The notes: generated by a model from the sequence alone, not told the origin. DNA of 64,000 nt from Stieleria marina (GCA_007741555.1 CP036526.1:2790001-2854000), one strand, 5' to 3'; shown: positions 20,166-28,715, numbered from the stretch's first letter. Translations and numbers: made by a program.

Positions 20166-20399
20166 GCTGTGGGCAGATCATAAAGCAGAGTGTGTAGATT
20201 GATTTCGACTGTCAGCGACGTTGCTACGGTGTGAGCAATAAAAACTACCGCGGATTGCGTCCGTCCTGACCGCAAAAAACCTGATCCTTTGATAGACAAC
20301 AAACCCCTCATTTCGTGTCTTCGCAAAGATTAGCAGAGATGATGGCTGAATTGAATCAATTTGTCGCACACACGCCGAAATGCACGGACTGTTCTGCCA

Positions 20400-21668
20400 A
20401 TGTCAGAAGTGCAACAATTGGGCTCTAACATTTCTTGCCGCTTCCCGGATGTCACGCCCGTGGACCCAGATCTCAATAAAGCCTCCGACAAGTCCGCCGA
20501 GCCAGCCGATTTGGAGGTCAAGGACGCGCAGCTGATTTTCACCTCCGTGTGGAAGAGATTGGAAACGGAGTGTGATCGAGCGAGCCTGCGTTTTCCCAAG
20601 GAGCTGATCCTTTTGGGGGGGGCTCCCGGTGCAGGTAAGGGCACCAATACAGATTACATCCGCGAAGTTCGCGACATCACGGGAAAGCCGGTCGTGGTCA
20701 GCGAGTTGCTCAGCACGCCGGAGATGAAAGCAGTCAAAGCGCGGGGGCAAATGGTAGGCGACCGCGAAGTTGTCAATCTAGTGTTCCGCGAATTGCTAAA
20801 ACCGGAATACCAAGCCGGTGCGATACTGGATGGATTTCCACGCACCAAAGTCCAAGTCGAATGCTTGAAAATGCTCTTCGACAAAATGATCTCGTTGCGC
20901 CGCGAATTTTCGCACGCTCCCGAGTCAGTTCATTTAAAACAGCCAACGTTTCATATCATGGTGTTGTTTGTCGATGAAGCGGAAAGTATCGCCAGGCAAC
21001 TCAAACGTGGTCGTCAAACGATTGCGCACAACGAAGAAGTAACCCGCAGCGGAATCGGTGAACTCTGGGAAGAACGCCCCACCGACTTCAACGAGGCGTT
21101 GGCTCGGAATCGATACCGTACGTTCAAGGAAAAGACGTACGACGCGTTGGTATCGTTGAAACAGATCTTTCACTTTCACTTTATCAATGCTCAAGCTCCG
21201 CCGGATGTCGTCAAAGACAACATTCTTCGCGAGCTTGAATATCAGAGTTCGCTGGAACTAGATCCGCGGACTTTCTTGGCGATGCAGAAATTGCCCGTCG
21301 CCAGCGATATCGTGATGCATGCTCGGCGCGATCTGGTGGCGCGATTGGATGCGTATGAGATCGAGGATCCCGAACTGTTTCATGATGTGATCCAGCTGAT
21401 CAACGAACGGCTGATTCCGATCATCATCTGCCACGCTATTTCCGGTCGATCCACGATTCGGTCAGAAGATCCCTTGCTGGATAATCCGAAGACTCTGGCA
21501 ATGTTGATCGACGTTTTCTCTGAACGAGGTTTTCACGCGACCGTCGAATTGCGACGCAGCGAGATCCCGGAGCGAATTGATTTAGAGACAGGCGAAGTAT
21601 TCTGTCGGCAAAAAACGGTGTACCGAATCACGGTTCACTTCAAAGGTTCCGAAATCCGGCGGGGTTAA
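20400..21668 (+). CDS. Adenylate-kinase-like P-loop protein with unknown C-terminal domain
   Basis: A 422-residue protein whose N-terminal half (about 55-270) looks like a nucleoside-monophosphate kinase. It has Walker A LGGAPGAGKGTNTDYI, an AMP-site-like GQMVGDREVVNLVF, and DGFPRTKVQVECLKM, which matches the adenylate kinase DGFPRT motif; RNRYRTFKEKT resembles the lid/phosphate-binding region. It is twice the length of ordinary adenylate kinase. The C-terminal 160 residues, starting around SLELDPRTFLAMQKLP, do not resemble any family I recognise. ATG 20400 is preferred over an upstream in-frame TTG at 20361. The stop lies only four bases before the PII gene, suggesting one operon. It may be a genuine kinase or a nucleotide sensor. 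Confidence 0.75.
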   Translation: MSEVQQLGSNISCRFPDVTPVDPDLNKASDKSAEPADLEVKDAQLIFTSVWKRLETECDRASLRFPKELILLGGAPGAGKGTNTDYIREVRDITGKPVVVSELLSTPEMKAVKARGQMVGDREVVNLVFRELLKPEYQAGAILDGFPRTKVQVECLKMLFDKMISLRREFSHAPESVHLKQPTFHIMVLFVDEAESIARQLKRGRQTIAHNEEVTRSGIGELWEERPTDFNEALARNRYRTFKEKTYDALVSLKQIFHFHFINAQAPPDVVKDNILRELEYQSSLELDPRTFLAMQKLPVASDIVMHARRDLVARLDAYEIEDPELFHDVIQLINERLIPIIICHAISGRSTIRSEDPLLDNPKTLAMLIDVFSERGFHATVELRRSEIPERIDLETGEVFCRQKTVYRITVHFKGSEIRRG

Positions 21669-21672
21669 TCCC

Positions 21673-21975
21673 TTGAAACAAATCATCACTGTCGTTCGCC
21701 CACATTTAGCCGAAAACGTGCTGGGGGCATTGCGCCGCGCACCCTTAGAGGGCCTGACCGTAACGGAAGTGAAAGGTTACGGTCGACAGAAGAGCTATTT
21801 GGACGAGTATCAAGACACCGAGTACTCGACCGCATTTCTACCGAAAGTCGAGATCAAGATCTGGGTCGAGGAATCTCGTTGCGATGAGATCTTGGAAAAG
21901 ATCGTTGCAGTATCGCGAAGCGGCCGAATCGGCGATGGCAAGATCTTTGTCTCCAGCGTCGATTGCTTCTTTTAG
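21673..21975 (+). CDS. PII-family nitrogen regulatory protein
   Basis: A 100-residue trimeric-type PII signal protein, a cytoplasmic sensor of 2-oxoglutarate and adenylate state. Alignment by eye to GlnB/GlnK from residue 1 works without gaps through the T-loop: TVTEVKGYGRQKS, then YQDTEYSTAFLPKVEIKI. This places a Tyr exactly at position 51, the uridylylation site of enterobacterial GlnB, and K58 after FLP. The end, VSRSGRIGDGKIFV, is the conserved B/C-loop segment. The chain is about 12 residues shorter than GlnB at its C-terminus. The start codon is TTG, four bases after the adenylate-kinase-like gene. No ammonium transporter or glutamine synthetase is adjacent. It overlaps the convergent VOC gene by four bases. 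Confidence 0.9.
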   Translation: MKQIITVVRPHLAENVLGALRRAPLEGLTVTEVKGYGRQKSYLDEYQDTEYSTAFLPKVEIKIWVEESRCDEILEKIVAVSRSGRIGDGKIFVSSVDCFF

Positions 21976-22352
21976 CCGTTCGCGGATTTTGGCGGAACGC
22001 ACAATTCGATCCAGTGTCCGTCGGGGTCCTGCACGAACGTTTGCAATGCACCGTCCGGGCGCGTCTTGCGCTCCAGTCGGATGGCACCGTATTGGTCCAG
22101 GTGTTGTTCCCATGAATCCAATTCCGTGACGACCAACGCAAAATGGCCGCCGCGATGATGAGAGTGGACGGGCTGCTCACGGTCGCCGATCAAATGCAAT
22201 TCCTGAGTTTGTCCCAGGCGAAACCAGGCACCAGGAAAGTCAAACGCTGGTCGATCCAGGACGGACAGGCAAAGCCCATCGCGATAGAATGCAACGCTAG
22301 CGGCGACATCTTGGACATGAATGGCGACGTGGTTTAATTCGCAGACTTGCAT
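21972..22352 (-). CDS. VOC-family (glyoxalase-like) metalloprotein
   Basis: A 126-residue vicinal-oxygen-chelate protein containing the two beta-alpha-beta-beta-beta modules of glyoxalase I and related dioxygenases. Visible blocks are LNHVAIHVQDVAASVAFYRD at the N-terminus, with the first metal-ligand-type His, then RGGHFALVVTELDSW and QTFVQDPDGHWIEL, which carries the conserved His and Glu. The substrate cannot be told from sequence; lactoylglutathione lyase is the usual automatic label. Its last four bases overlap the end of the convergent PII gene. The start is ATG 22352. Confidence 0.85.
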   Translation of the reverse strand: MQVCELNHVAIHVQDVAASVAFYRDGLCLSVLDRPAFDFPGAWFRLGQTQELHLIGDREQPVHSHHRGGHFALVVTELDSWEQHLDQYGAIRLERKTRPDGALQTFVQDPDGHWIELCVPPKSANG

Positions 22353-22439
22353 GAAAGGGTTTGCCGGTAAAAGAGTTGTTTAAGCCGTGGGGTTTGGCGA
22401 TGTACCAATCGGAGTGACTGGGGCTATCGCTGTAGATGT

Positions 22440-22474
22440 AAAAAAAGCCGCGACGTGTAACACGCCGCGGCTTT
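22440..22474 (-). terminator. Rho-independent terminator of the MGGGG-repeat gene
   Basis: Perfect 9-bp arms (AAAGCCGCG at 22444-22452 and CGCGGCTTT at 22466-22474) enclose a 13-base loop that can itself pair. On the minus strand the hairpin is followed by a run of T. It lies about 40 bases beyond the stop of the exported Gly-rich gene, as expected for its terminator. Confidence 0.85.
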
Positions 22475-22512
22475 GTATATGAATTGCTTCGTTGTTTGAG
22501 AAGCCTTCGCGA

Positions 22513-23331
22513 TTAGCCTTCCGACTTGTAGTCGGATTCGCTTGGGTTAGCAGCTTTGCGTTCCTCGGCAATTCGTTTGGATTCGTTTACGACAGCGACC
22601 GCGGTACGTAGTTCAAAGACTGAGAACCACCGAACATTGCCAGTGTACTTGGATTCGACGCGATTCTTCTTAGCCAAGAAATCCCAAGACAGGTCGTCCA
22701 GCATGTGCCAGGCAGCAGCTTGGGCAGTATTCTGCGTGACCAACCCGTTGCCGAGTGCTTCGCACAAAACGCGAACGTTTTCGTCTTTTGTGAACTTTTC
22801 CAGAGGCACAATTTTGTAGGCCATTTTTGGATTGGGATCGGGTTTGCCGTGCTCTAGGCAGACCGTCGTGACTTGCATCTTCTTCATACGCTCGGGGGGG
22901 ACTCGCATGAATCCACCACCGCCGCCCATGCCTCCGCCGCCCATTCCGCCGCCGCCCATGCCACCGCCGCCCATTCCACCGCCGGCAGCTTGACCACCGC
23001 CACCGCCTCCGCCGCCCATTCCGCCGCCACCCATGCCTCCGCCGCCCATACCGCCCATGCCTTGAGCTTGGATGGGGACTCCGGCAAACGCGGCTGGTAG
23101 TTGGATGTGAAGTGGCTTGTCAGTCAGGTTCTTAACTAACACGTTTGCTTGTGTTGCGTCACGCGGGATGAACTTTACATCGATCTGCCCAGCGTCCATG
23201 GCGGCAAAGAACTCGGCGTTGACCGTTTCGTCTTGTCCCGCGCGTCCTTCGGCATTCGCGTCGAGCGAAACTGTCGACAGGGCAATCGCAGCTAGGGCGA
23301 TCGAGAGCGTGTGAAAGTGGCGACGAGCCAT
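22513..23331 (-). CDS. Exported glycine-rich protein with MGGGG repeats
   Basis: A 272-residue protein of unknown function. ATG 23331 gives a good signal peptide (MARRHFHTLSIALAAIALST, then a cleavage site near DANA); a GTG at 23361 would add ten residues. After the signal, residues of about 35-85 form a short domain with VLVKNLTDKPLHIQLPAAFA, resembling a small beta-sandwich that handles protein-linked substituents. Then come about 50 residues of MGGGG repeats (about 90-140), followed by a mixed helical domain to the end, including WHMLDDLSWDFLAKK. The tract could be a flexible linker between two folded parts. A strong terminator follows and the gene stands alone. I recognise no family; it appears conserved-hypothetical in style. 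Confidence 0.75.
   Translation of the reverse strand: MARRHFHTLSIALAAIALSTVSLDANAEGRAGQDETVNAEFFAAMDAGQIDVKFIPRDATQANVLVKNLTDKPLHIQLPAAFAGVPIQAQGMGGMGGGGMGGGGMGGGGGGGGQAAGGGMGGGGMGGGGMGGGGMGGGGGFMRVPPERMKKMQVTTVCLEHGKPDPNPKMAYKIVPLEKFTKDENVRVLCEALGNGLVTQNTAQAAAWHMLDDLSWDFLAKKNRVESKYTGNVRWFSVFELRTAVAVVNESKRIAEERKAANPSESDYKSEG
22911..23060. repeat. 15-bp tandem repeats encoding MGGGG
   Basis: A tract of imperfect 15-base units (plus strand roughly CCCATGCCACCGCCG) codes on the minus strand for Met-Gly-Gly-Gly-Gly repeated about nine times, interrupted by a poly-Gly and a QAAGG segment. Such tracts change copy number by slippage, so length may vary between strains. Confidence 0.85.
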
Positions 23332-23361
23332 GCGTTTTGAAAAGATTGTCGTGCTGATCAC

Positions 23362-23844
23362 TTACGTGTTCCTTGAAATGGATTGTTGCCTCGTTTGGTC
23401 GAGGCCTCGATCAATGTGCAAGCTCTCGCTAAATCACAAAATCAGACGCAGCAAATCAGGCGCGGCGCCGTTTGAAAAGTTGGGCTCTGATAGTTTTGAT
23501 CGAGTGGATTGAAACGGAGAATCCACTACATCACCGATCATCGTCGAAGAAACAATGACCAACGGCGCGGTGAAACCGACATCAACGGACGAGGCGGATC
23601 AATCGACATCCAACGCGGCGGGCAAAATGCAGCTGCCACGATTCCCCAGGATCACGATCGATCTCCGTTCACTGCCTCAATCATACTTCGCCGGTGGGCG
23701 CCAACCAAGCGGAAGTTGGGCAGATGAGCGCGTCCTGGTGCAGTTCCGTGCCGTTCGATTCGGACGTGGGGGCAGGGGTAGCACCCCCGGTGATGGAAAA
23801 ACCTGCAAAATCCGCAAAAACGTGGGCTCGAACGCGGTGTGACC
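23362..23844. other. Intergenic stretch, no supported gene
   Basis: Lies between the 5' end of the Gly-rich gene and the 3' end of aspartate kinase, so it should hold the promoter of the former and termination of the latter. A 95-residue plus-strand frame at 23555-23842 is open but is Arg/Gly/Ser-rich with no family features, and I do not call it. A short GGGGT-AGC-ACCCC hairpin at 23775-23787 has no T-run. Confidence 0.4.
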
Positions 23845-25638
23845 TCAGCAGCCGCCGAGTGAATCCGCGAAGACTTTTTCGAGACCCTTCTGAGCTTTTG
23901 CAGCATGAGTCTCGTCGATCACTGCGTTGACCTGCAATTCGCTGGTCCCAATCATTTCGACATTTACGTTTGACTGAGCCAGTTCTTGAAACAGCACCAA
24001 TGCGACGGAGGTGTGGCTGCGAAGCCCGATTCCGCTGACCGTGACTTTGGCGACACTGCCTCCGCCTTGAACGTCACGCATTCCATGTCGTTTGGCAATC
24101 TCTTCGGCGACGGTCAGGCTTTCAGGCAAATTCTCGGCCGCGACCGTGAAGCTGACGCTGGTTGAACCGTCGTGGCCATCGAATCCTTGCACGATCATGT
24201 CGACCATGATCCCGGCGGCGCCGATTGTCTCAAAAATATCCGCTGCGATTCCTTGGTTATCCGGGACGCCAAATAGTGTCACGCGGGCCTGTCGGTCCAG
24301 CACACTGATTCCGGTTAGCGTTAGTGCTTCCAAGGCATCGTCACGCAGACGCTGGACCATCATTGCGACATCATCGCTGGGCTGGCGATCAGCCTTGATT
24401 TCGTCCCAAGATTTTGCGTCGGCGGGCCGTTCGTGCAACAAGAAAGCTTGGTGAACTGCACGCAGAGCGTCGGAAGCTTGGCTGCGAGGCACGAGCGCCG
24501 AAATTTTGATCTCACTGGTTGTGATCATCTGGATGTTGACGCCCGCGTCCGCCAACGCGCGAAACATCTTTGACGCCACTCCCGTTTGGCTGGCCATATT
24601 GCTGCCGACGACGGACACTTTTGATACGTCTTCGTCGTGTGTCACGCCGCTCGCACCGACTTGTTCGATGACACCGTTGATGGCTTCAAGCGTCGTGGTC
24701 AGTTCGTCTCGCGGCACTGTAAATGAAACGTCCGCGCGGCCTTCGCTACCGACATTTTGAACGACCATGTCGACGGCGATCTTCTTGTCACCGATGGCTG
24801 AAAAAAGTTGCAGGCTTTTGCCGGGGACATCCGGGACACCCAGAACCGTCACACGAGCTTCGTCGGGGGTCATCGCAGCACCACCAACCGGTGCGGACGT
24901 CGACTCCGACTCCGTCACGATCATGGTTCCTTCCGCGTCCGAAAAGCTGCTTCGAACATGAATCGGTACGCCAAACTTTTTGGCAAACTCGATGCTGCGA
25001 TTGTGCATCACGCCGGCACCTAGACTGGCCAATTCCAACATTTCGTCGTAGCTGATCACATCGACCCGGCGTGCTTCGGGCAGCAGGCGTGGGTCGGTCG
25101 TGTAAACGCCGTCGACGTCGGTATAGATCTCGCACGCATCGGCTTTCAACACCGCTGCCAGAGCGACCGCCGTGGTGTCACTGCCGCCGCGCCCCAGCGT
25201 GGTGATGTTTAAATCGTCATCGATGCCCTGGAAACCCGCTGCCACGACAATTTTTCCATCGTTCAGCAAACGCTCGATTCGCTCGGTCGAAATCGACTGG
25301 ATGCGTGCCTTGCTAAAACTGCTGTCGGTGTGCATTCCGATCTGCCCGCCAGTCAGGCTTACCGCTTCGGAACCCAATTCATTGATTGCCATGGCAACCA
25401 GTGCCACGCTGACTTGCTCGCCCGTGCTGAGCAACATGTCCATTTCGCGAGCCGAAGGAGTCTTGCTAACTTCACCAGCCAGTTTCAACAGTCGATCCGT
25501 GTTTTTGCCCATCGCGCTGACCACCATTACAACCTGGTGACCTTGGCGTTGGGCACGAATCGCTTTGCGAGCTGCTGAACGAATTTTTTCGACGTCAGCG
25601 ACACTCGTGCCGCCGAATTTTTGTACGATCAATGACAT
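23845..25638 (-). CDS. lysC: Aspartate kinase with four ACT domains
   Basis: Phosphorylates aspartate, the first step toward lysine, threonine, methionine and diaminopimelate. The catalytic domain (about 1-240) has VQKFGGTSVADVEKI at the N-terminus, TLGRGGSDTTAVALA near 150 and YTDVDGVYTTDPR. At 597 residues it is about 190 longer than ordinary enzymes because the regulatory ACT pair is duplicated: VTVLGVPDVPGKS near 267, VSVVGSNMASQTGV near 350, VTLFGVPDNQGIAAD near 445 and VTVSGIGLRSHTSVA near 530. The extra pair resembles cyanobacterial aspartate kinases and suggests multi-site feedback control by lysine and/or threonine. It follows the phosphoglycerate-mutase-like gene by 82 bases on the same strand, consistent with a shared transcript. 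Confidence 0.95.
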   Translation of the reverse strand: MSLIVQKFGGTSVADVEKIRSAARKAIRAQRQGHQVVMVVSAMGKNTDRLLKLAGEVSKTPSAREMDMLLSTGEQVSVALVAMAINELGSEAVSLTGGQIGMHTDSSFSKARIQSISTERIERLLNDGKIVVAAGFQGIDDDLNITTLGRGGSDTTAVALAAVLKADACEIYTDVDGVYTTDPRLLPEARRVDVISYDEMLELASLGAGVMHNRSIEFAKKFGVPIHVRSSFSDAEGTMIVTESESTSAPVGGAAMTPDEARVTVLGVPDVPGKSLQLFSAIGDKKIAVDMVVQNVGSEGRADVSFTVPRDELTTTLEAINGVIEQVGASGVTHDEDVSKVSVVGSNMASQTGVASKMFRALADAGVNIQMITTSEIKISALVPRSQASDALRAVHQAFLLHERPADAKSWDEIKADRQPSDDVAMMVQRLRDDALEALTLTGISVLDRQARVTLFGVPDNQGIAADIFETIGAAGIMVDMIVQGFDGHDGSTSVSFTVAAENLPESLTVAEEIAKRHGMRDVQGGGSVAKVTVSGIGLRSHTSVALVLFQELAQSNVNVEMIGTSELQVNAVIDETHAAKAQKGLEKVFADSLGGC

Positions 25639-25720
25639 GAAACTTTAAGCAAGCTTTCTATAGTATCGAGCGGAAAATGGGGGTCCGAAGTTTGTTTCGC
25701 GTGCGAAACGGTTGGGAGAA

Positions 25721-26941
25721 CTATTGGCTGACAAACGTGTCCATCAAATCCCAGCCCTTGTCAAATCGGCGGCCACTGGCCGCCGCAGCGACTTCGTCGT
25801 ACGTCGACTGATTGTCGGCGTCGATTCCCGAACCAGCCATGACAAGTGGCACCATCCCGTGGGCGTGCTTTTTGGTGCGGCAAAAAGTGGGGTGATCAGG
25901 CGTGACCAAAATGCGGTACTCGCCGTGCTTTTCGAGGGCTTCGACAATGGGGGAGACAATGTGCGTGTCGATTTGCTGCATCGCTTGGATCTTTGCGTCG
26001 TGGCGTCCTTCGTGTGACGCTTCATCGGGCGCTTCAACGTGGACGCAAACCAAATCGTATTCGTCCAGGGCTTTGACCGCCGCCTGGCCTTTGCCGGCGT
26101 AGTTGGTGTCCAAGTATCCTGTCGCGCCGTCGACTTCGATGCGCGGCCAACCGGCTAGTGCCGCGATTCCACGGAGCAAATCAACTGCCGTAATCATTGC
26201 TCCCTGAACGCCAAAACGTTCTTGAAACGTCGGCATGTTGGGGGCGCCGCCCAGGCCCCAGAGCCATACGTTGGTGGCGATTCCCTTGCCTGCTGCTTCG
26301 CGTTTTTGGTTGACCGGATGGTTAGCGAAAAGATCGGCTGAACCGTTCATCAATCGCACCAGAGTGTCACTGCCGGGGCCGCGAGGAAAATCGTCGCCCA
26401 CTGGCAGGTCAGTCAAGTCGTGCGGAGCGCTGGTTCGCGTTTCGCTGTTAAACGGTGCGGGGGCGTCCGGTGCGCCGCGGTAAAGCAGCAAATTGCGATA
26501 GCTGACACCGGGGACGAACTCCAGTCGCGAATCGAAATCGCTGTCACCCAAAAGCTCTTTTTGCAGCGCCGCAAGCAATTCGGTCGCTTCATCGGTGCTA
26601 ATGTGATCGGCCGTAAAATCGACCATGATCTGGTCGACAATGGTGACCAGATTGCAGCGAACCGCGAAATCATGCGGGGCCAGTTCGATGCCTTGTGCGG
26701 CGGCCTCCAACGGCGCTCGCCCGGTGAAGTATTTGTCAGGGTCGTACCCGAACAAGCACAGATTGGCCACTTCGCTCCCGGCGGGAAGGTGCGACGGAGT
26801 GTTGTTGGCGAGTGCCAGAGAACCGCGTTGTGCCAGCGCATCCATGGCAGGCAGGTTGGCGGCTTGTAGCGCAGTCTTGCCGCCAGTCGCTTCCAATGGT
26901 TCGTCGGCACATCCGTCGGGAATCACAATCACATATTTCAT
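25721..26941 (-). CDS. Archaeal-type phosphoglycerate mutase family; possible homoserine kinase
   Basis: A 406-residue protein of the cofactor-independent, archaeal-type phosphoglycerate mutase (ApgM) family, an alkaline-phosphatase-fold phosphotransferase. Family features: KYVIVIPDGCADEP at the N-terminus with the first metal Asp, PAGSEVANLCLFGYDP with the nucleophile Ser, EAPDEASHEGRHDAKIQAMQ, and VTPDHPTFCRTKKHAHGMVP with the last metal ligands. ATG 26941 fits the family N-terminus; an upstream ATG at 26980 adds 13 unrelated residues. A subgroup of ApgM-like proteins is proposed to act as homoserine kinase in bacteria lacking ThrB, and its position just upstream of aspartate kinase fits that reading. 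Glycolytic mutase remains possible. Confidence 0.85.
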   Translation of the reverse strand: MKYVIVIPDGCADEPLEATGGKTALQAANLPAMDALAQRGSLALANNTPSHLPAGSEVANLCLFGYDPDKYFTGRAPLEAAAQGIELAPHDFAVRCNLVTIVDQIMVDFTADHISTDEATELLAALQKELLGDSDFDSRLEFVPGVSYRNLLLYRGAPDAPAPFNSETRTSAPHDLTDLPVGDDFPRGPGSDTLVRLMNGSADLFANHPVNQKREAAGKGIATNVWLWGLGGAPNMPTFQERFGVQGAMITAVDLLRGIAALAGWPRIEVDGATGYLDTNYAGKGQAAVKALDEYDLVCVHVEAPDEASHEGRHDAKIQAMQQIDTHIVSPIVEALEKHGEYRILVTPDHPTFCRTKKHAHGMVPLVMAGSGIDADNQSTYDEVAAAASGRRFDKGWDLMDTFVSQ

Positions 26942-27042
26942 CGGCGCATCCTCCGCCCAGCGGTAGTCGTCATTTAGCACGAAAGCCCGTCATTTTCGAC
27001 AACTAGCAACGTTTGCGAAAGGGGACGACTACGCAGCTCCAG

Positions 27043-27104
27043 GAGAGCGGTTGGCCATGAAAGTGATCTGCTAAGTCGGCTGTTTCAGCAGGACAGCCGC
27101 TCTC
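27043..27104. repeat. Nested inverted repeat downstream of the sigma factor gene
   Basis: Outer arms GAGAGCGG (27043-27050) and CCGCTCTC (27097-27104) enclose an inner GGCTGT...ACAGCC pair. It sits 25 bases beyond the stop of the sigma-factor gene. With no T-run it is not a classical terminator, but it could stabilise the transcript end or aid termination. Confidence 0.45.
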
Positions 27105-27128
27105 AACGCGGAACATGGTGCTCTGTGC

Positions 27129-28703
27129 CTAGAGAGCCTCGCTGCCCTCCAGCATCGATAGCTCAGCACCATCCAGGAAGCTGACGAGCGATTTAGCTCG
27201 ATAAGGCTGCTGTAGCTTGCGAACCGCCTTGCTTTCGATCTGGCGAACACGTTCACGTGTGACCTGAAAAATGCGACCAACTTCTTCCAGCGTGTAGGTG
27301 TATCCGTCAGCCAGGCCATATCGCAGGCGAAGAATTTCTCGTTCACGGTAGTTCAGAGTTTCCATCGCCATCTCGATCTGGGCTTTCAGGGCCTCGCGAT
27401 TCGTTTCCTGCAAAGGATCATCGTCGCGATGATCTTCCAAGAATTCGCCAAATACGCTGTCCTCGTGGTCGCCAATGGGCTGATCCAACGACAATGGCTG
27501 CCGGCTCATTTTTAAAATCACGCGTGTATCGTCGATGGAAAGACCGCAGCGGGCACTGACTTCTTCTGCGGTTGGCTCGCGGCCAAACTCTTGGACCAAA
27601 TCACGCGTGACCTGGCGCACTTTGTTCATGGTGTCGATCATGTGAACCGGCACGCGAATCGTTCGGCTTTGATCGGCGATTGCTCGCGTGATCGCTTGGC
27701 GAATCCACCACGTCGCGTAAGTGCTGAATTTGTAGCCTCGAGCGTGCTCGAATTTGTCCACGGCTCGCATCAAACCCGTGTTTCCCTCTTGAATCAAATC
27801 CAAAAACGACAAGCCGCGGTTGCGATACTTCTTGGCGATCGAAACGACCAATCGCAGGTTGCCCGCTGATAGAACGCGTTTGGCGGCATCGTAGTCTTCG
27901 CGGTATCCGTCACACTTCGTCACGCGACGAGCAAGCGTTATAGGTGTCTCGTAGGTCAATCGCATCAAGTAATGCAGTTCGCCGCGCAGTTCTTCGGTCG
28001 TTGGCATGCCCGGGCGGTTCAGTGCGTCGGGTTCGGAGAGCAATTGACGAATCTCGACCATGCGGTCGGATGCTTTGCGTACCTTTTCAAAAACTGGCTG
28101 TAGTTTGCCGGTCCGCAGGTTCATTTCTTCGACCAGGCGAACGGCCTTGTTGCGTCGAATAACCAGGTTGCGCCACGCTGCGCGACGTTGTCGCATTGGC
28201 AATCTTTTGTTGATTGCAGCCAGATAGTCGGCGTTGTTTTGATCTAGCAATGCTTTGAGCGTTCGACAGTTCGGAACGATTCGCTGCATGATCGCTTTCT
28301 TTTCGACAGCGTTGGTCACACTCACTTCGATTGTCCGGTCAAGGCGAAGCTTTTTGTCGCGAACTTGCTCGAGCAGTTTCAGCGATCCCTGGAGCATGAA
28401 GTCCGTCGCCAGCATCCAGTGGCGATAGCGGTCGCGGGTGCGTTCGATCTGTTTTGCGGCCGATACTTCTTGTGCTCGCGTCAGCAAAGGAATCTGTCCC
28501 ATTTGCATCAAGTACATTCGCACGGGGTCTTCGGTGGGGTCAGCGATCGAATCGTCGCGACGTCGGCGGTCGTCAGCCGGGGCATCAACTGTGGAAGGGG
28601 CATCGGCAAAATCTTGGCCCATGACTCGTGAGCGGCGACTGATGGATTCTTCCGCACTGAATGCGTCGTCTTGTAAACTTCGGCGGCTGAACTTCTTTCC
28701 CAT
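27129..28703 (-). CDS. rpoD: Sigma-70 family RNA polymerase sigma factor (RpoD/SigA type)
   Basis: A 524-residue sigma-70 factor that directs RNA polymerase to promoters. Region 1.2: [20 protein letters not shown] near 68. Region 2: [20 protein letters not shown], then [20 protein letters not shown] and [15 protein letters not shown]. Region 3: [14 protein letters not shown]. Region 4: [20 protein letters not shown] with the helix-turn-helix [18 protein letters not shown] near the C-terminus. A basic helical insert of about 190 residues separates regions 1.2 and 2. A classical region 1.1 is not apparent: only about 65 residues precede region 1.2. The start is ATG 28703, set by a strong AAGGAG site; a start nine codons upstream is open but lacks one. 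Principal or close relative (group 1/2). Confidence 0.93.
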   Translation of the reverse strand: MGKKFSRRSLQDDAFSAEESISRRSRVMGQDFADAPSTVDAPADDRRRRDDSIADPTEDPVRMYLMQMGQIPLLTRAQEVSAAKQIERTRDRYRHWMLATDFMLQGSLKLLEQVRDKKLRLDRTIEVSVTNAVEKKAIMQRIVPNCRTLKALLDQNNADYLAAINKRLPMRQRRAAWRNLVIRRNKAVRLVEEMNLRTGKLQPVFEKVRKASDRMVEIRQLLSEPDALNRPGMPTTEELRGELHYLMRLTYETPITLARRVTKCDGYREDYDAAKRVLSAGNLRLVVSIAKKYRNRGLSFLDLIQEGNTGLMRAVDKFEHARGYKFSTYATWWIRQAITRAIADQSRTIRVPVHMIDTMNKVRQVTRDLVQEFGREPTAEEVSARCGLSIDDTRVILKMSRQPLSLDQPIGDHEDSVFGEFLEDHRDDDPLQETNREALKAQIEMAMETLNYREREILRLRYGLADGYTYTLEEVGRIFQVTRERVRQIESKAVRKLQQPYRAKSLVSFLDGAELSMLEGSEAL

Positions 28704-28709
28704 CAACTT

Positions 28710-28715
28710 CTCCTT
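28710..28715 (-). promoter_or_regulatory. Strong Shine-Dalgarno site deciding the sigma factor start
   Basis: The minus strand reads AAGGAG six bases before ATG 28703. Most genes in this window lack such a clear site, so it both fixes the start codon and suggests efficient translation. Confidence 0.8.

Noticed and set aside
22873-23100. His/Ala/Ser-rich plus-strand frame
   Set aside because: It is the reverse reading of the MGGGG repeat tract, which explains its periodicity.
23775-23787. GGGGT-AGC-ACCCC hairpin near the aspartate kinase end
   Set aside because: Only five base pairs with no T-run; not distinguishable from chance.
23555-23842. 95-residue plus-strand frame
   Set aside because: Arg/Gly/Ser-rich, no recognised domain, and no neighbour to support it.
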